A stretch of 64,000 bases of DNA from Massilia violaceinigra (lineage in GTDB: Bacteria; Pseudomonadota; Gammaproteobacteria; Burkholderiales; Burkholderiaceae_D), in NCBI RefSeq assembly GCF_002752675.1, contig NZ_CP024608.1:4030001-4094000 (forward strand). The letters run 5' to 3'. Under the pieces are notes generated by a model. The model was given only the letters and a program-made list of their open reading frames with translations. It had not been told where the DNA came from and ran no database searches. Below, in pieces: positions 46,137 through 55,165 of the stretch (its first letter is position 1; each line of letters opens with the position of its first letter). The translations under genes were made by a program, and so were the position numbers.

Positions 46137-47732
46137 ATGAAGCGGTGGAACGGATGGGGCGACGACGCCATTGAATTTGCGTTGAATGCGGACGCGCTGG
46201 CGTTTCTGGGCGAGCGCCTTGGGCCCGCGAGCGCGGGGGCGGAGACCAGCCACGCCGACGCCTGCGCGCGCATCGGCGCCAGCCGCCTGCCGCCGCATCC
46301 GCTGGTCGACACCTCGGCCGGCGCGCGCCTGGCCAATGCGCTCGGCCAGAGCCTGCCCGACTGGCTGCGTCTTCGCTACGGCAAAATCGACACCGCCCCG
46401 GACGGCGTGGCGTATCCGGAAAGCGGGGAAGAAGTGCGCGACCTGCTCGATTTTGCGGCATGCAGCGGCGCCATCGTCATTCCCTACGGCGGCGGCACCA
46501 GCGTGGCCGGCCATGTCGGCGTGGAAGCGGGAGCGGCGCCGGTCCTCACCATCAACATGACGCGCATGCGCGCCCTGATCGATCTGGACAAGGAAGCGCA
46601 GCTGGCTACGTTTGGGGCCGGCGTGCTGGGGCCGGACCTGGAAGCGCAACTGCGTGCCTTCGGCTACACGCTGGGCCACTTTCCGCAATCGTTCGAATAT
46701 TCGACCCTGGGGGGCTGGGTGGTCACGCGCTCCTCGGGCCAGCAGTCGCTGCGCTACGGGCGCATCGAACAGCTGTTCGCCGGCGGGCGGGTCGAAACGC
46801 CGGCCGGCACGCTCGACCTGCCGACCTTTCCGGCGTCGGCGGCGGGGACCGACCTGCGCGAGATCGTGCTCGGTTCCGAAGGACGCCTGGGCATCCTGAC
46901 CGAAGCGACGGTGCGCGTGAGCCGCCTGCCGCAGTACGAAGCGTTCCACGCCGTGTTCTTCCCCGACTGGGAATCGGCCGCCGCCGCCACGCGCGAACTG
47001 GCCCAGGCCAGGTTGGCGCTGTCGATGCTGCGCCTGTCCAATCCCCTCGAAACGCTGACCATGCTGACCCTGGCCGGCCACAAGCGCCTGATCGGCGCGC
47101 TGGAAACCTGGCTGCGTTGGCGCGGCTGCGCCGACGGCAAATGCATGCTGATGATCGGCGCCAGCGGCACCGCCGCCAACGCGAAACACGCGCTGCGCGC
47201 CGCGCTGGCGGTCGCGCGCGCCGGCGGCGGCGTGCACGTGGGCCGCACGATGGGCGACAAATGGAAGCAGAACCGCTTCCGCAACGTCTACCTGCGCAAC
47301 GCCGCATGGGAGCAGGGCTACGCCATCGACACTGTGGAGACGGCGGTCGACTGGCCGGGCGTCACCCCGATGATGCACGCGTTGGAAGAAGCCGCCACGC
47401 AGGCCATGGCCTCCTGCGGCGAGCGGGTGCACGCCTACACCCACCTGTCGCACCTGTACGCGCAGGGCGCCAGCGTCTACACCACGTTCGTGTACCGCCT
47501 GTCGGGCAGTTACGATGAAGACTTGCGGCGCTGGCGCCGTTTGAAGAGCACCGTGTCGGAAGCGATCATCATCAATGGCGGCACCATCAGCCACCAGCAC
47601 GGCGTTGGCGCCGACCATGCGCCCTACCTCGCTTCCGAAAAAGGATTATTGGGCATGGGCGCGATGCGCACGCTGTTCCGCCACTTCGATCCGGACGGGC
47701 GCATGAACCCGGGCAAGCTGGTGTCGCCGTGA
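46137..47732 (+). CDS. AGPS-like FAD-binding oxidoreductase (alkyl-DHAP synthase homolog)
   Basis: A 531-aa PCMH/VAO-type flavoprotein. Visible: FAD loop YGGGTSVAGHVG, FEYSTLGGWVVTRSSGQQS with RYGRIEQLFA (very close to the STLGGW...GNIEDL stretch of alkylglycerone-phosphate synthase), and GGTISHQHGVGADHAPYL, which keeps two of the three active-site histidines of AGPS (HQH instead of HHH). AGPS swaps the acyl chain of acyl-DHAP for a fatty alcohol to make the ether bond. Its neighbours, a G3P-type dehydrogenase and a sugar/polyol kinase, act on DHAP-like compounds, which supports an alkyl-DHAP substrate. D-lactate/glycolate-type dehydrogenase is the alternative. First gene of a three-gene operon. 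Confidence 0.82.
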   Translation: MKRWNGWGDDAIEFALNADALAFLGERLGPASAGAETSHADACARIGASRLPPHPLVDTSAGARLANALGQSLPDWLRLRYGKIDTAPDGVAYPESGEEVRDLLDFAACSGAIVIPYGGGTSVAGHVGVEAGAAPVLTINMTRMRALIDLDKEAQLATFGAGVLGPDLEAQLRAFGYTLGHFPQSFEYSTLGGWVVTRSSGQQSLRYGRIEQLFAGGRVETPAGTLDLPTFPASAAGTDLREIVLGSEGRLGILTEATVRVSRLPQYEAFHAVFFPDWESAAAATRELAQARLALSMLRLSNPLETLTMLTLAGHKRLIGALETWLRWRGCADGKCMLMIGASGTAANAKHALRAALAVARAGGGVHVGRTMGDKWKQNRFRNVYLRNAAWEQGYAIDTVETAVDWPGVTPMMHALEEAATQAMASCGERVHAYTHLSHLYAQGASVYTTFVYRLSGSYDEDLRRWRRLKSTVSEAIIINGGTISHQHGVGADHAPYLASEKGLLGMGAMRTLFRHFDPDGRMNPGKLVSP

Positions 47733-49303
47733 CTGCCCATTGGCGGAACGGCTGGCATGAGACCTTGCCAGTGCTGCTGGCGCGCGAATGGGACCTGTTG
47801 ATCATTGGCGGCGGCATCACCGGCGCCGGCATCCTGCTGGAGGCGTCGCGCCGCGGCTTGAAGGCGCTGCTGGTCGAACAGCGCGATTTTGCCTGGGGCA
47901 CATCGAGCCGTTCGTCGAAACTGGTGCACGGCGGCTTGCGCTATCTGAAAGAGGGCAAATTCGCTCTCACGCGCGAATCGGTGCACGAGCGCGACGCGCT
48001 GTTGGCCGGGGCCGCCGGACTGGTGGAACCGCAAAGCTTCGCCTTCGGCGACTACGTGGGCCGCAAACCGGGCCGCAAGACCTTCCTGCTCGGACTGGCG
48101 ATCTACGACCTGATGGCCGGAAAACGTGAACGCCACTACGTCAATGACGGTGAATTCGCGATGATGACGCCCAACGTGGCGCGCACCGGACTGCAGGGCG
48201 GCATGCTCTACACCGACGCCAAGACCGACGACGCGCGCCTGGTCCTGCGCGTGCTGCAGGAAGCCCAGTCCCATGGCGGCGTGGCGATCAATTACATGGC
48301 CGCGCGCTCGCTGCTCAGGAGTGGCAGCACGGTCAATGGCGCGCTGCTGCATGACGGGCGCGATGGCGCCACCCACGAGGTGCGCGCGCGCCTGGTCATC
48401 AACGCCACCGGGGCCTGGGCCGACGAGCTGCGCGGCCATGCCGGCGCCGCGCCGCGCCTGCGCCCGCTGCGCGGCAGTCACCTGGTGCTGCCGGCGTGGC
48501 GCCTGCCGCTGGCGCAGGCGGTCAGCCTGATGCACCCGGCCGACGGCCGCCCGGTGTTTGCCTTTCCGTGGGAAGGCATTACGCTGGTCGGCACCACCGA
48601 CGTCGATCATGGCGACGGCCTGGCCAGCGAGGCCGCCATCACGCGGGCGGAACTCGACTATTTGATGGCGGCGCTGCACGCGCAGTTCCCGCAGCTGGCG
48701 CTGCAAGAGTCGGACGTGATTGCCACTTACGCTGGCGTGCGGCCGGTGATCGACAGCGGCGCGGGCGATCCGTCGAAGGCGTCGCGCGACCATGCGGTGT
48801 GGCTGGAAAACGGGCTCTTGAGCGTCACCGGCGGCAAGCTGACCACCTTCCGCGTGATCGCCCTCGATGCGCTGCGCCACGCGATGCCCTTACTGGCAGG
48901 CTGGCGCGACGACCTGGCGCCGCGCCCCGTGTTCGCGCCAGCACCGTCGGTGATCGCACCGCTGCGCGCGGCGGTGGTGCGGCGCTTGCGGGGCCGCTAC
49001 GGCGCGCACGCGCAGGCATTGATCGACGCCGCCGAAACGGGCGAGCTTGACACCATCCCCGGTACCGAATCGCTATGGGCCGAACTGCGCTGGGCCGCGC
49101 GCACCGAAGCGGTGCAGCATCTGGAAGACCTGCTGCTGCGCCGCACCCGGCTTGGATTGCAGCTGCGCGGCGGCGGGGTGCGCCACATGGCGCGCATCCG
49201 CGCCATCTGCCAGCGCGAGCTGGAATGGGACGACGCGCGCTGGAACGCGAGCGAAGCGGCCTATCTGGCATTATGGCAGGCGCACTACGGCCTTCCCGCC
49301 TGA
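47729..49303 (+). CDS. GlpD-family glycerol-3-phosphate dehydrogenase/oxidase
   Basis: A 524-aa FAD-dependent dehydrogenase of the GlpD family: FAD motif LLIIGGGITGAGILLEASRRG, WGTSSRSSKLVHGGLRYL, LVINATGAWADEL, FPWEGITLVGTTDVDH and the C-terminal helical domain ending near RAICQRELEW. Oxidises sn-glycerol 3-phosphate (or a relative) to DHAP with quinone reduction at the membrane. The GTG start at 47729 overlaps the preceding stop (GTGA). Because it is embedded with AGPS-like and FGGY genes and not with glpF/glpK, a substituted glycerol phosphate may be the true substrate. Confidence 0.88.
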   Translation: MTAHWRNGWHETLPVLLAREWDLLIIGGGITGAGILLEASRRGLKALLVEQRDFAWGTSSRSSKLVHGGLRYLKEGKFALTRESVHERDALLAGAAGLVEPQSFAFGDYVGRKPGRKTFLLGLAIYDLMAGKRERHYVNDGEFAMMTPNVARTGLQGGMLYTDAKTDDARLVLRVLQEAQSHGGVAINYMAARSLLRSGSTVNGALLHDGRDGATHEVRARLVINATGAWADELRGHAGAAPRLRPLRGSHLVLPAWRLPLAQAVSLMHPADGRPVFAFPWEGITLVGTTDVDHGDGLASEAAITRAELDYLMAALHAQFPQLALQESDVIATYAGVRPVIDSGAGDPSKASRDHAVWLENGLLSVTGGKLTTFRVIALDALRHAMPLLAGWRDDLAPRPVFAPAPSVIAPLRAAVVRRLRGRYGAHAQALIDAAETGELDTIPGTESLWAELRWAARTEAVQHLEDLLLRRTRLGLQLRGGGVRHMARIRAICQRELEWDDARWNASEAAYLALWQAHYGLPA

Positions 49304-49321
49304 CCGAGAGGATGAACAGCC

Positions 49322-50884
49322 ATGATTGACAAGACCATCCTCGCCATCGACAACGGCACGCAGAGCGTGCGTGCGATCCTGTTCGACCTGCAGGGTAATA
49401 TCGTCGCCAAATCGCAGGTGCACTTCGAGAGCTATTTTTCCGAGCATCCCGGCTGGGCCGAACACGACCCGGAAGACTACTGGCAGTCGCTGTGCCGCGC
49501 CTGCAAGCAGCTATGGGAGCAGCCTGGCGCCGACAAGGCGGCAGTGCAGGGCGTGGCCGTGACAACCCAGCGCGGCACGGTGATCAATGTCGGCCAGGAT
49601 GGCAAGGCGCTGCGCCCGGCCATCACCTGGCTGGACCAGCGCCGCACCGACCTGGCGCCGCGCGTGGGCATGTGGTGGAACGCCGCGTTCCGGCTGGCGC
49701 GCGTGAAGGGCACGATCGACTACTTTCGCGGCGAGGCCGAGATCAACTGGATCAAGGCGCACCAGCCGGACGTGTGGGACCGCACGCACAAGGTGCTGCT
49801 GTTGTCCGGCTACCTGAATTACCGGCTGTGCGGGCGCTACGTCGATTCGACCGGCTCGCAGGTGGCGTATCTGCCGTTCGACTACAAGCGCCAGCGCTGG
49901 GCCGGGCCGCGCGACTGGAAGTGGCAGGCGCTCGCGATCACGCCGCAGATGCTGCCCGAGCTGGTGGCGCCGGGTACCGTGATCGGCCTCATTGGCGACG
50001 CGGTGGCCGCGCTGACCGGCATCCCGGCCGGCATTGCGCTGCTGGCCGCGGCGGCCGACAAGGCGTGCGAAGTGATCGGGGCGGGCTGCCAGGCGCCGCA
50101 TATCGGCTGCCTCAGTTACGGCACCACTGCCACCATCAACACCACCAGCCGCCGCTATGTGGAAGTGACGCCCTTCATTCCCCCGTATCCGGCCGCCATT
50201 CCCGACACCTACAGCACCGAGGTGCAGATTTTCCGGGGCTACTGGATGGTCAACTGGTTCAAGGAGCAGTTCGGCCACCACGAACGCGCGCGCGCACTGG
50301 AAGAGGATGTGGCACCGGAGCAGCTGTTCGATGAACTGGTGAACGCGGTCCCGGCCGGGGCCATGGGACTGATGCTGCAGCCTTACTGGAGTCCGGGCAT
50401 CCGCGTGCCGGGGCCGGAGGCGAAGGGCGCCATTATCGGCTTTGGCGATGTGCATACGCGCGCGCATGTGTACCGCGCGATCCTGGAAGGGCTGGCCTAT
50501 GCGCTGCGCGAGGGGAAGGAACGCACCGAAAAGCGCAGCGGGGTGCCGATTACCGAGTTGCGCGTGTCGGGAGGCGGGTCGCAGAGCGACGCGGCGATGC
50601 AGCTGACGGCCGACATTTTCGGGTTGCCGACCGCGCGTCCGCACGTGTATGAAACGTCGGGACTGGGAGCGGCGATCGCGGCGGCGGTGGGGCTGGGTTT
50701 GTATCCGGACTTTGCGGCGGCGATTGCGGGGATGACGCGCATCGGGCGTGTGTTCGAGCCGATTGCGGCGAACCAGGCGATGTATGACCGCCTGTACAAG
50801 CAGGTGTACCGCAAGATGTACGCGCGGCTGCAGCCGATGTACGCGCAGATTGCGGAGATTACGGGGTATCCGAGGAAGCCTTAA
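49322..50884 (+). CDS. FGGY-family carbohydrate/polyol kinase
   Basis: A 520-aa FGGY kinase: N-terminal ATPase phosphate motif LAIDNGTQSVRAILFD, TWLDQRRTDLA, central LSYGTTATINT, and C-terminal adenosine motif LRVSGGGSQSDAAMQ. It differs from canonical GlpK: the glycerol-binding WLDQR region is present but QWL-type loops differ, so the substrate is not simply glycerol by inspection. It follows the GlpD-like gene by 18 bp with GAGAGGA as ribosome-binding site. Probable supply of the phosphorylated substrate for the upstream dehydrogenase. Confidence 0.88.
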   Translation: MIDKTILAIDNGTQSVRAILFDLQGNIVAKSQVHFESYFSEHPGWAEHDPEDYWQSLCRACKQLWEQPGADKAAVQGVAVTTQRGTVINVGQDGKALRPAITWLDQRRTDLAPRVGMWWNAAFRLARVKGTIDYFRGEAEINWIKAHQPDVWDRTHKVLLLSGYLNYRLCGRYVDSTGSQVAYLPFDYKRQRWAGPRDWKWQALAITPQMLPELVAPGTVIGLIGDAVAALTGIPAGIALLAAAADKACEVIGAGCQAPHIGCLSYGTTATINTTSRRYVEVTPFIPPYPAAIPDTYSTEVQIFRGYWMVNWFKEQFGHHERARALEEDVAPEQLFDELVNAVPAGAMGLMLQPYWSPGIRVPGPEAKGAIIGFGDVHTRAHVYRAILEGLAYALREGKERTEKRSGVPITELRVSGGGSQSDAAMQLTADIFGLPTARPHVYETSGLGAAIAAAVGLGLYPDFAAAIAGMTRIGRVFEPIAANQAMYDRLYKQVYRKMYARLQPMYAQIAEITGYPRKP

Positions 50885-50921
50885 GCCTGTTGTTCGCTTG
50901 CCTTGCCACCGGCGTTATTTC

Positions 50922-51043
50922 CACCCACACCCTCGTCGTTCCCGCGCCAAGGCGGCACTCGGCGGGAACCTAATTTCGCACCGCAACCGACGGCTCGACA
51001 AACTTGGGTTCCCGCCTGCGCGGGAATGACGAGGGTGTGGGTG
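50922..51043 (+). repeat. Long palindromic element R3 between FGGY kinase and bluB
   Basis: 25-bp arms 50922-50946 and 51019-51043 are inverted copies with one mismatch. The interior repeats the R1 components: CCAAGGCGGCACTCGGCG and CTTGGGTTCCCGCCTGCG. It occupies the convergent gap. Confidence 0.88.
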
Positions 51044-51062
51044 CGAACAACGAGAGTGGCTG

Positions 51063-51719
51063 CTATGTAATGTGCGCCCGCTGTTCCCAGCTGTCCACAA
51101 ACACCAGATCCTCCAGCTTGCGGCGCTTTTCCCATCCCTCCATCTCCAGCATCGGCATCGGATAAAACTGCGCCACATGCCCGAGGCAGACCACCGCCAC
51201 CGGCCTGCCTCCCTCGGGAATCGACAGCAGCGCGGCCAGCTTGACCGGGTCGAACAGCGACACCCAGCCCATGCCCAGCCCCTCCGCGCGCGATGCCAGC
51301 CACATATTCTGCAGCGCGCAGGCGACCGACGCCAGGTCCATCTCGGGCAGGGTGCGGCGGCCGAACACATATTCCTCGCGCCGGTCCATCAGCGCGACCA
51401 CCAGCAGTTCCCCGCATTCGCGGATGCCTTCGACTTTCAGCCGCATGAATTCCGATCCGCGCTCGCCCAGCGCGTCGGCCGTGGCCAGGCGCTCCTCGTC
51501 GACCAGCTTCACGATGGCTTCGCGCACCGCTTCGCTGCGGATGCGGATGAAACGCCACGGCTGCATCAGCCCCACGCTGGGTGCCTGGTGCGCCGCTTCG
51601 ACCAGCCTTGCGAACAGTGCCTCGTCGATGGCGCCCGGCACGAAGTGCCGCACGTCGCGCCGCGCGGCGATAACGCGGTAGACGGCGTCGATCTCGCTCT
51701 GGATGAATTGGTCGGTCAA
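51063..51719 (-). CDS. bluB: 5,6-dimethylbenzimidazole synthase
   Basis: A 218-aa nitroreductase-fold flavoenzyme that cleaves FMN to make the lower ligand of vitamin B12. BluB-specific motifs: AARRDVRHFVPG, QAPSVGLMQPWRFI, LPEMDLASVACALQNMWLAS, and EGLGMGWVSLFDP. No other cobalamin gene and no B12 riboswitch is visible around it, so it is an isolated bluB; a TonB receptor lies 1.2 kb upstream. Confidence 0.92.
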   Translation of the reverse strand: MTDQFIQSEIDAVYRVIAARRDVRHFVPGAIDEALFARLVEAAHQAPSVGLMQPWRFIRIRSEAVREAIVKLVDEERLATADALGERGSEFMRLKVEGIRECGELLVVALMDRREEYVFGRRTLPEMDLASVACALQNMWLASRAEGLGMGWVSLFDPVKLAALLSIPEGGRPVAVVCLGHVAQFYPMPMLEMEGWEKRRKLEDLVFVDSWEQRAHIT

Positions 51720-51787
51720 GGTCTTCTCGCAGGTTGTCGCGGCGGCGCGAGGTGCGCCGCTCCGACCTGCATTATCCGGCAGCGCGC

Positions 51788-52591
51788 CTACTTGAGCAAA
51801 CGTGTGATGAAGGTCTGGATCAGCTCCGTGCTGTCGCTCGCTGCGCTCATGTGCGGACAGTGCCCGATATTGTCGACAAAGGCCAGCCAGCTCACCGGCA
51901 GGTGCTTGCGCATGTATTCGCCGACTTCACGCGGGGCGATCATGTCGTCCGTGCTTTGCAGGACCAGCGTCGGCGTGTGCGAGCGCGGCACGTCGGCGCG
52001 GTGGTCCGACAAAAACGTGACGCGCGCGAAGTGCCGGGCGATCTCGGGATCGTTGCGGCAAAAGCTGGCGGTCAGCTCCTGCCGCAGGTCGGGCTGGTCC
52101 GGCGCGCCCATGACCAGCGGAGCCATGTTGGCGGCCCACTTCAGGTAGTTGTCGTGCATGAGGCTCAGCAGGCCATCGATGTCTTCGCGGTTAAAGCCGC
52201 CGACGTAGTCGCCATCGTTGATGAAGCAGGGCGAGGGGCCCACCATGACCTGGCCGGCGAACATGGCCGGCTCGCGGATCGCGGCCAGCATGCCGATCAT
52301 GGCGCTGACCGAATGGCCGATGAACACCACCGGCTCGTTGGAAAATTCGTGGATGATTTCGAGCAAGTCTTCCGCGTGGCGGTGCAGGGTGGCGTAGTCG
52401 ACTTCGTTGTAGGCCGACAGGTCCGACTTGCCGCTGCCAACGAGGTCGTAGAGGATCACCTTGTAGCGCTCGGTGAACGAGGGCAGCAGTTTGCGCCACA
52501 TGCCCTGGTCGCAGCCGAAGCCGTGACCGAATACCAGGGTCGAGGGACCGTTCCCGTAACAGTTCACGTTGTTGCGGTGCTGAATATTCAT
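51788..52591 (-). CDS. Alpha/beta hydrolase, RsbQ/KAI2-like
   Basis: A 267-aa alpha/beta hydrolase with HGFGCDQGMWRKLLP near the N-terminus, nucleophile elbow VFIGHSVSAMIG, acid LVLQSTDDMIAP and His in DNIGHCPHMSA. The pattern is that of the RsbQ/D14/KAI2 group (small-ligand receptors/hydrolases; RsbQ acts in Bacillus stress signalling). No RsbP-type partner is adjacent. Start ATG 52591 gives the usual MNIQHRNNV opening. Confidence 0.88.
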   Translation of the reverse strand: MNIQHRNNVNCYGNGPSTLVFGHGFGCDQGMWRKLLPSFTERYKVILYDLVGSGKSDLSAYNEVDYATLHRHAEDLLEIIHEFSNEPVVFIGHSVSAMIGMLAAIREPAMFAGQVMVGPSPCFINDGDYVGGFNREDIDGLLSLMHDNYLKWAANMAPLVMGAPDQPDLRQELTASFCRNDPEIARHFARVTFLSDHRADVPRSHTPTLVLQSTDDMIAPREVGEYMRKHLPVSWLAFVDNIGHCPHMSAASDSTELIQTFITRLLK

Positions 52592-52931
52592 GGCGCATCC
52601 ACGAGTGTGCCCAGCATTGGCTCCCCTACCTATCAGAGCGCGCTGTTGTCGGCTTATTGTATTCCTGTTACCAATTCAATTGTGCCTGTTACGGCGATTG
52701 TGTGGCTTTATGCCTTATGGGTAAATGGCGCCGCTTGCTGTTCGTTTAATGCGCGCACCGGTGGTCGGAATCGTTCCGGTGGGAACTTTCTGGTGCAATC
52801 AATAATGAACGGATCAAGCGCCCTGGTGCGGGCAAGGGCAGCGCGATTCGCCTGGAAGGCCGCACAGCCGTGCTTGAATCCTCGCGCGGCGAGCATGCCG
52901 CCGGCTTGCCGGAGCGCGACCAAGCCGCCGC
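52592..52931. other. 340-bp non-coding gap
   Basis: Between the hydrolase gene start and the TonB receptor stop (both minus). It has a lower-GC patch with scattered TATT and TTAC near 52650-52700 that could hold the hydrolase promoter, and a GC-rich CCGGC/GCCGG dyad near 52905 after the receptor gene. No coding bias, RNA gene or repeat that I can support. Confidence 0.5.
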
Positions 52932-55046
52932 TTACATGGCGTGCCTGATCTGCAGCGATAAGGCGCGTCCCGGCATCGGCAGGTCGAACGGGATATTCCC
53001 CGGAGCGACGCTCGGCTCGCGCACGTCGCGGTCGAACAGATTCAGGACCGAGGCACGCAGCTCCCAGTTGCCGAACAGGCGTTCGCGCAGCACGCTCATG
53101 TCGGTGGTGGTGTAGTCGGCGATGGGCGCGCGCGTGTCGCCCGGTTCGCGGCGCCGGCCGGCCACGTGGTTGACGTTGGCGCCGACCTGCCACGACGGCG
53201 CCGCACGCCAGTCGGCGCGCGCGAACAGGCGCCGGTGCGGCGCCAGCCCGGCATCCCTGCCGCTGGCTTCATCGATGCTGCGCTGGTACGACATGCTGGC
53301 GGCCAGGCGCAGCGCGCGCACGGGCGTCCAGGCGGCCTCGAACTCGAATCCGCGTCCATTCTGGTCGCCCGTGTTGCGGAACGTCTTGCCGGTGCCCGGA
53401 TCGGCGGTGGGCGCGGCCACGATGATGTCGCGCATGCGGTAGCGGAACAGATTGAGGCTGGTGCGCCAGTCGCTGGCCGGCTGCCACGACATGGCCAGCT
53501 CGCCCGTCTCGATGGTTTCCGGGTTGAGGTTCGGATTGCCGACGTTGACCGGGTTGTTGATCGTGTACTGTTCGACGAAATGCGGCGCGCGGAAGGCGCG
53601 GCCGTAAATGGCCTTGACGATGACGTTGTACGCGGCGTCCCACACCAGCGCCGCGCGCGGATTGGTGGTGCCGCCGAAGTCCGAATAGCGGTCGTGGCGC
53701 ACGCCCGCGGTCAGGGTCCAGTCGTTGGCGATGCGCCACTCGTCCTGGGCGAAAGCGTACTGGATGTCGCGCTTGTGCGGGGTCAGGTAGACCAGCGCCG
53801 GATTGCCGGTCGCGTCCACCAGCGCGGGCAGGGGAGTGAGGGTGGCACCCACGCCCGGCACCAGCGCGAAGCTGAAGTTCTTCATTTCGGTGGCGCTGTG
53901 GAGGTCATCGACGCGGTAGCCGGCGCCGATGCGGATGCGGTGCGCATCGAAGCCGGTGTAGAAGGCCGACACGCTGGTGTTGTAATGGCGCTCGGCGTGG
54001 CCGGGATTGCCCACCACCCCATCGCGCCAGGCGCCGCCGAAGGCGCCGGCCGGGAACAGGCGGTAGGCCGGGTCGCCCGGGCGGTTGTTGAGCGCATGGT
54101 AGCCCAGCACCGCCGACAAGTCCCAGTGCGGAACGAAGCCCGCCTTGCTGTAGCTCAGGTCCAGGTAGGTGCGCGTCTCCGGTACGCGCGCGTCCGGGTC
54201 GAGCGCGTCGGCCAGGCCCACGCCGATGCCCGTTTCGCGCTTCTGGTACGCGCCGCGCAGGCGCCAGTTGCCCCATTCGAGATCGGCGCGCGCATCGAAC
54301 GCGCGGCGGCTGGCGCTGACTGTGCCGGGAGCGCGCGAGGCGCGCGTGCCGAAGATGGTATCGAGGCCGCTCTGCACATCCTGTTCGACGACGCGTTTGG
54401 CGCCATCGGTGCTGCCGGCGCGCAGATACAGCGCCGCGCGCAGCGGACCCCAGGCGTGGCCGGACTGCACCCAGGCGTCGCGGCTCTTGAAGCTCCCCAG
54501 GCGCACGCCCGATTCGACGCCGCGGATCTCGGCCGCGGTTTTGGTGACGACGTTGATCACGCCCGAAAAGGCATCGGCGCCATACAGGGCCGAGCCGGGG
54601 CCGCGAATGACCTCGATGCGCGCCACGTTCTCGAGCGGCATGCCGCCCCAGGCCTGGCCGCGGTTGCCGGCGAAGACGGAGGTGATCGGCAAGCCGTTCA
54701 CCAGCATCAGCACCTGCGGGTTGTAGCCGGTGTGAATGCCGCGGATGCTGTAGATGGGATTGAAGGGTGCCGAGAAGCTCGATACGTGCAGGCCAGGCAC
54801 GCTTTCCAGCACCTGATCGAGGTCGCTCGCGCCCATGGCCGCAATGTCGGCCGCGGAAATGACCGAGGCCACGGCCGGAGCGCGCGCCAGCGGCTGTTGG
54901 GTCCCGGTGGCGATGGTGACCACGGCGCGCTCGCCGTAGGTCAGCGCCAGTTCTTCTTCATCGGTGCTCTGGGCCATGGCCACGCCGGGACAGGCCAGCG
55001 CGATGGACAAGGCCAGCAGCCGTGCGTTCGCGATCCGATTGACCAT
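52932..55046 (-). CDS. TonB-dependent outer-membrane receptor (BtuB/colicin-I-receptor style)
   Basis: A 704-aa receptor: signal peptide VNRIANARLLALSIALACPGVAMAQ, plug with VESVPGLHVSSF, YSIRGIHTGYNPQVLMLVNG, IEVIRGPGSALYGADAFSGVINVVTKT, and a 22-strand barrel ending LSLQIRHAM (terminal residue is Met, not the usual Phe). ATG 55046 has GAGGAAG just upstream; the frame extends 23 codons further without signal-like sequence. Substrate unknown; TonB receptors of this plug type carry siderophores, haem, copper or cobalamin. Confidence 0.9.
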   Translation of the reverse strand: MVNRIANARLLALSIALACPGVAMAQSTDEEELALTYGERAVVTIATGTQQPLARAPAVASVISAADIAAMGASDLDQVLESVPGLHVSSFSAPFNPIYSIRGIHTGYNPQVLMLVNGLPITSVFAGNRGQAWGGMPLENVARIEVIRGPGSALYGADAFSGVINVVTKTAAEIRGVESGVRLGSFKSRDAWVQSGHAWGPLRAALYLRAGSTDGAKRVVEQDVQSGLDTIFGTRASRAPGTVSASRRAFDARADLEWGNWRLRGAYQKRETGIGVGLADALDPDARVPETRTYLDLSYSKAGFVPHWDLSAVLGYHALNNRPGDPAYRLFPAGAFGGAWRDGVVGNPGHAERHYNTSVSAFYTGFDAHRIRIGAGYRVDDLHSATEMKNFSFALVPGVGATLTPLPALVDATGNPALVYLTPHKRDIQYAFAQDEWRIANDWTLTAGVRHDRYSDFGGTTNPRAALVWDAAYNVIVKAIYGRAFRAPHFVEQYTINNPVNVGNPNLNPETIETGELAMSWQPASDWRTSLNLFRYRMRDIIVAAPTADPGTGKTFRNTGDQNGRGFEFEAAWTPVRALRLAASMSYQRSIDEASGRDAGLAPHRRLFARADWRAAPSWQVGANVNHVAGRRREPGDTRAPIADYTTTDMSVLRERLFGNWELRASVLNLFDRDVREPSVAPGNIPFDLPMPGRALSLQIRHAM

Positions 55047-55114
55047 CCGCTTCCTCGACGCTGTTGAATTAGCCTCAAGATAACATGGGACCCATGCTGC
55101 ATACAAATGCAACA

Positions 55115-55146
55115 ACGCCGTCCGCCAGTGACCTGGGGGACGGCGT
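55115..55146 (-). terminator. Terminator of the PLP aminotransferase gene
   Basis: On the minus strand, GGACGCCGTCC with a 14-base loop pairs with GGACGGCGT in a 9-bp stem, followed by TTGTTGCATTTG, about 20 bases after the stop codon at 55166. Confidence 0.65.
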
Positions 55147-55165
55147 CCTTCTGGTGCAGCGACGC

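Noticed and set aside
51720-51787. Cobalamin riboswitch upstream of bluB
   Set aside because: The 68-bp gap is too short and lacks the B12-box.
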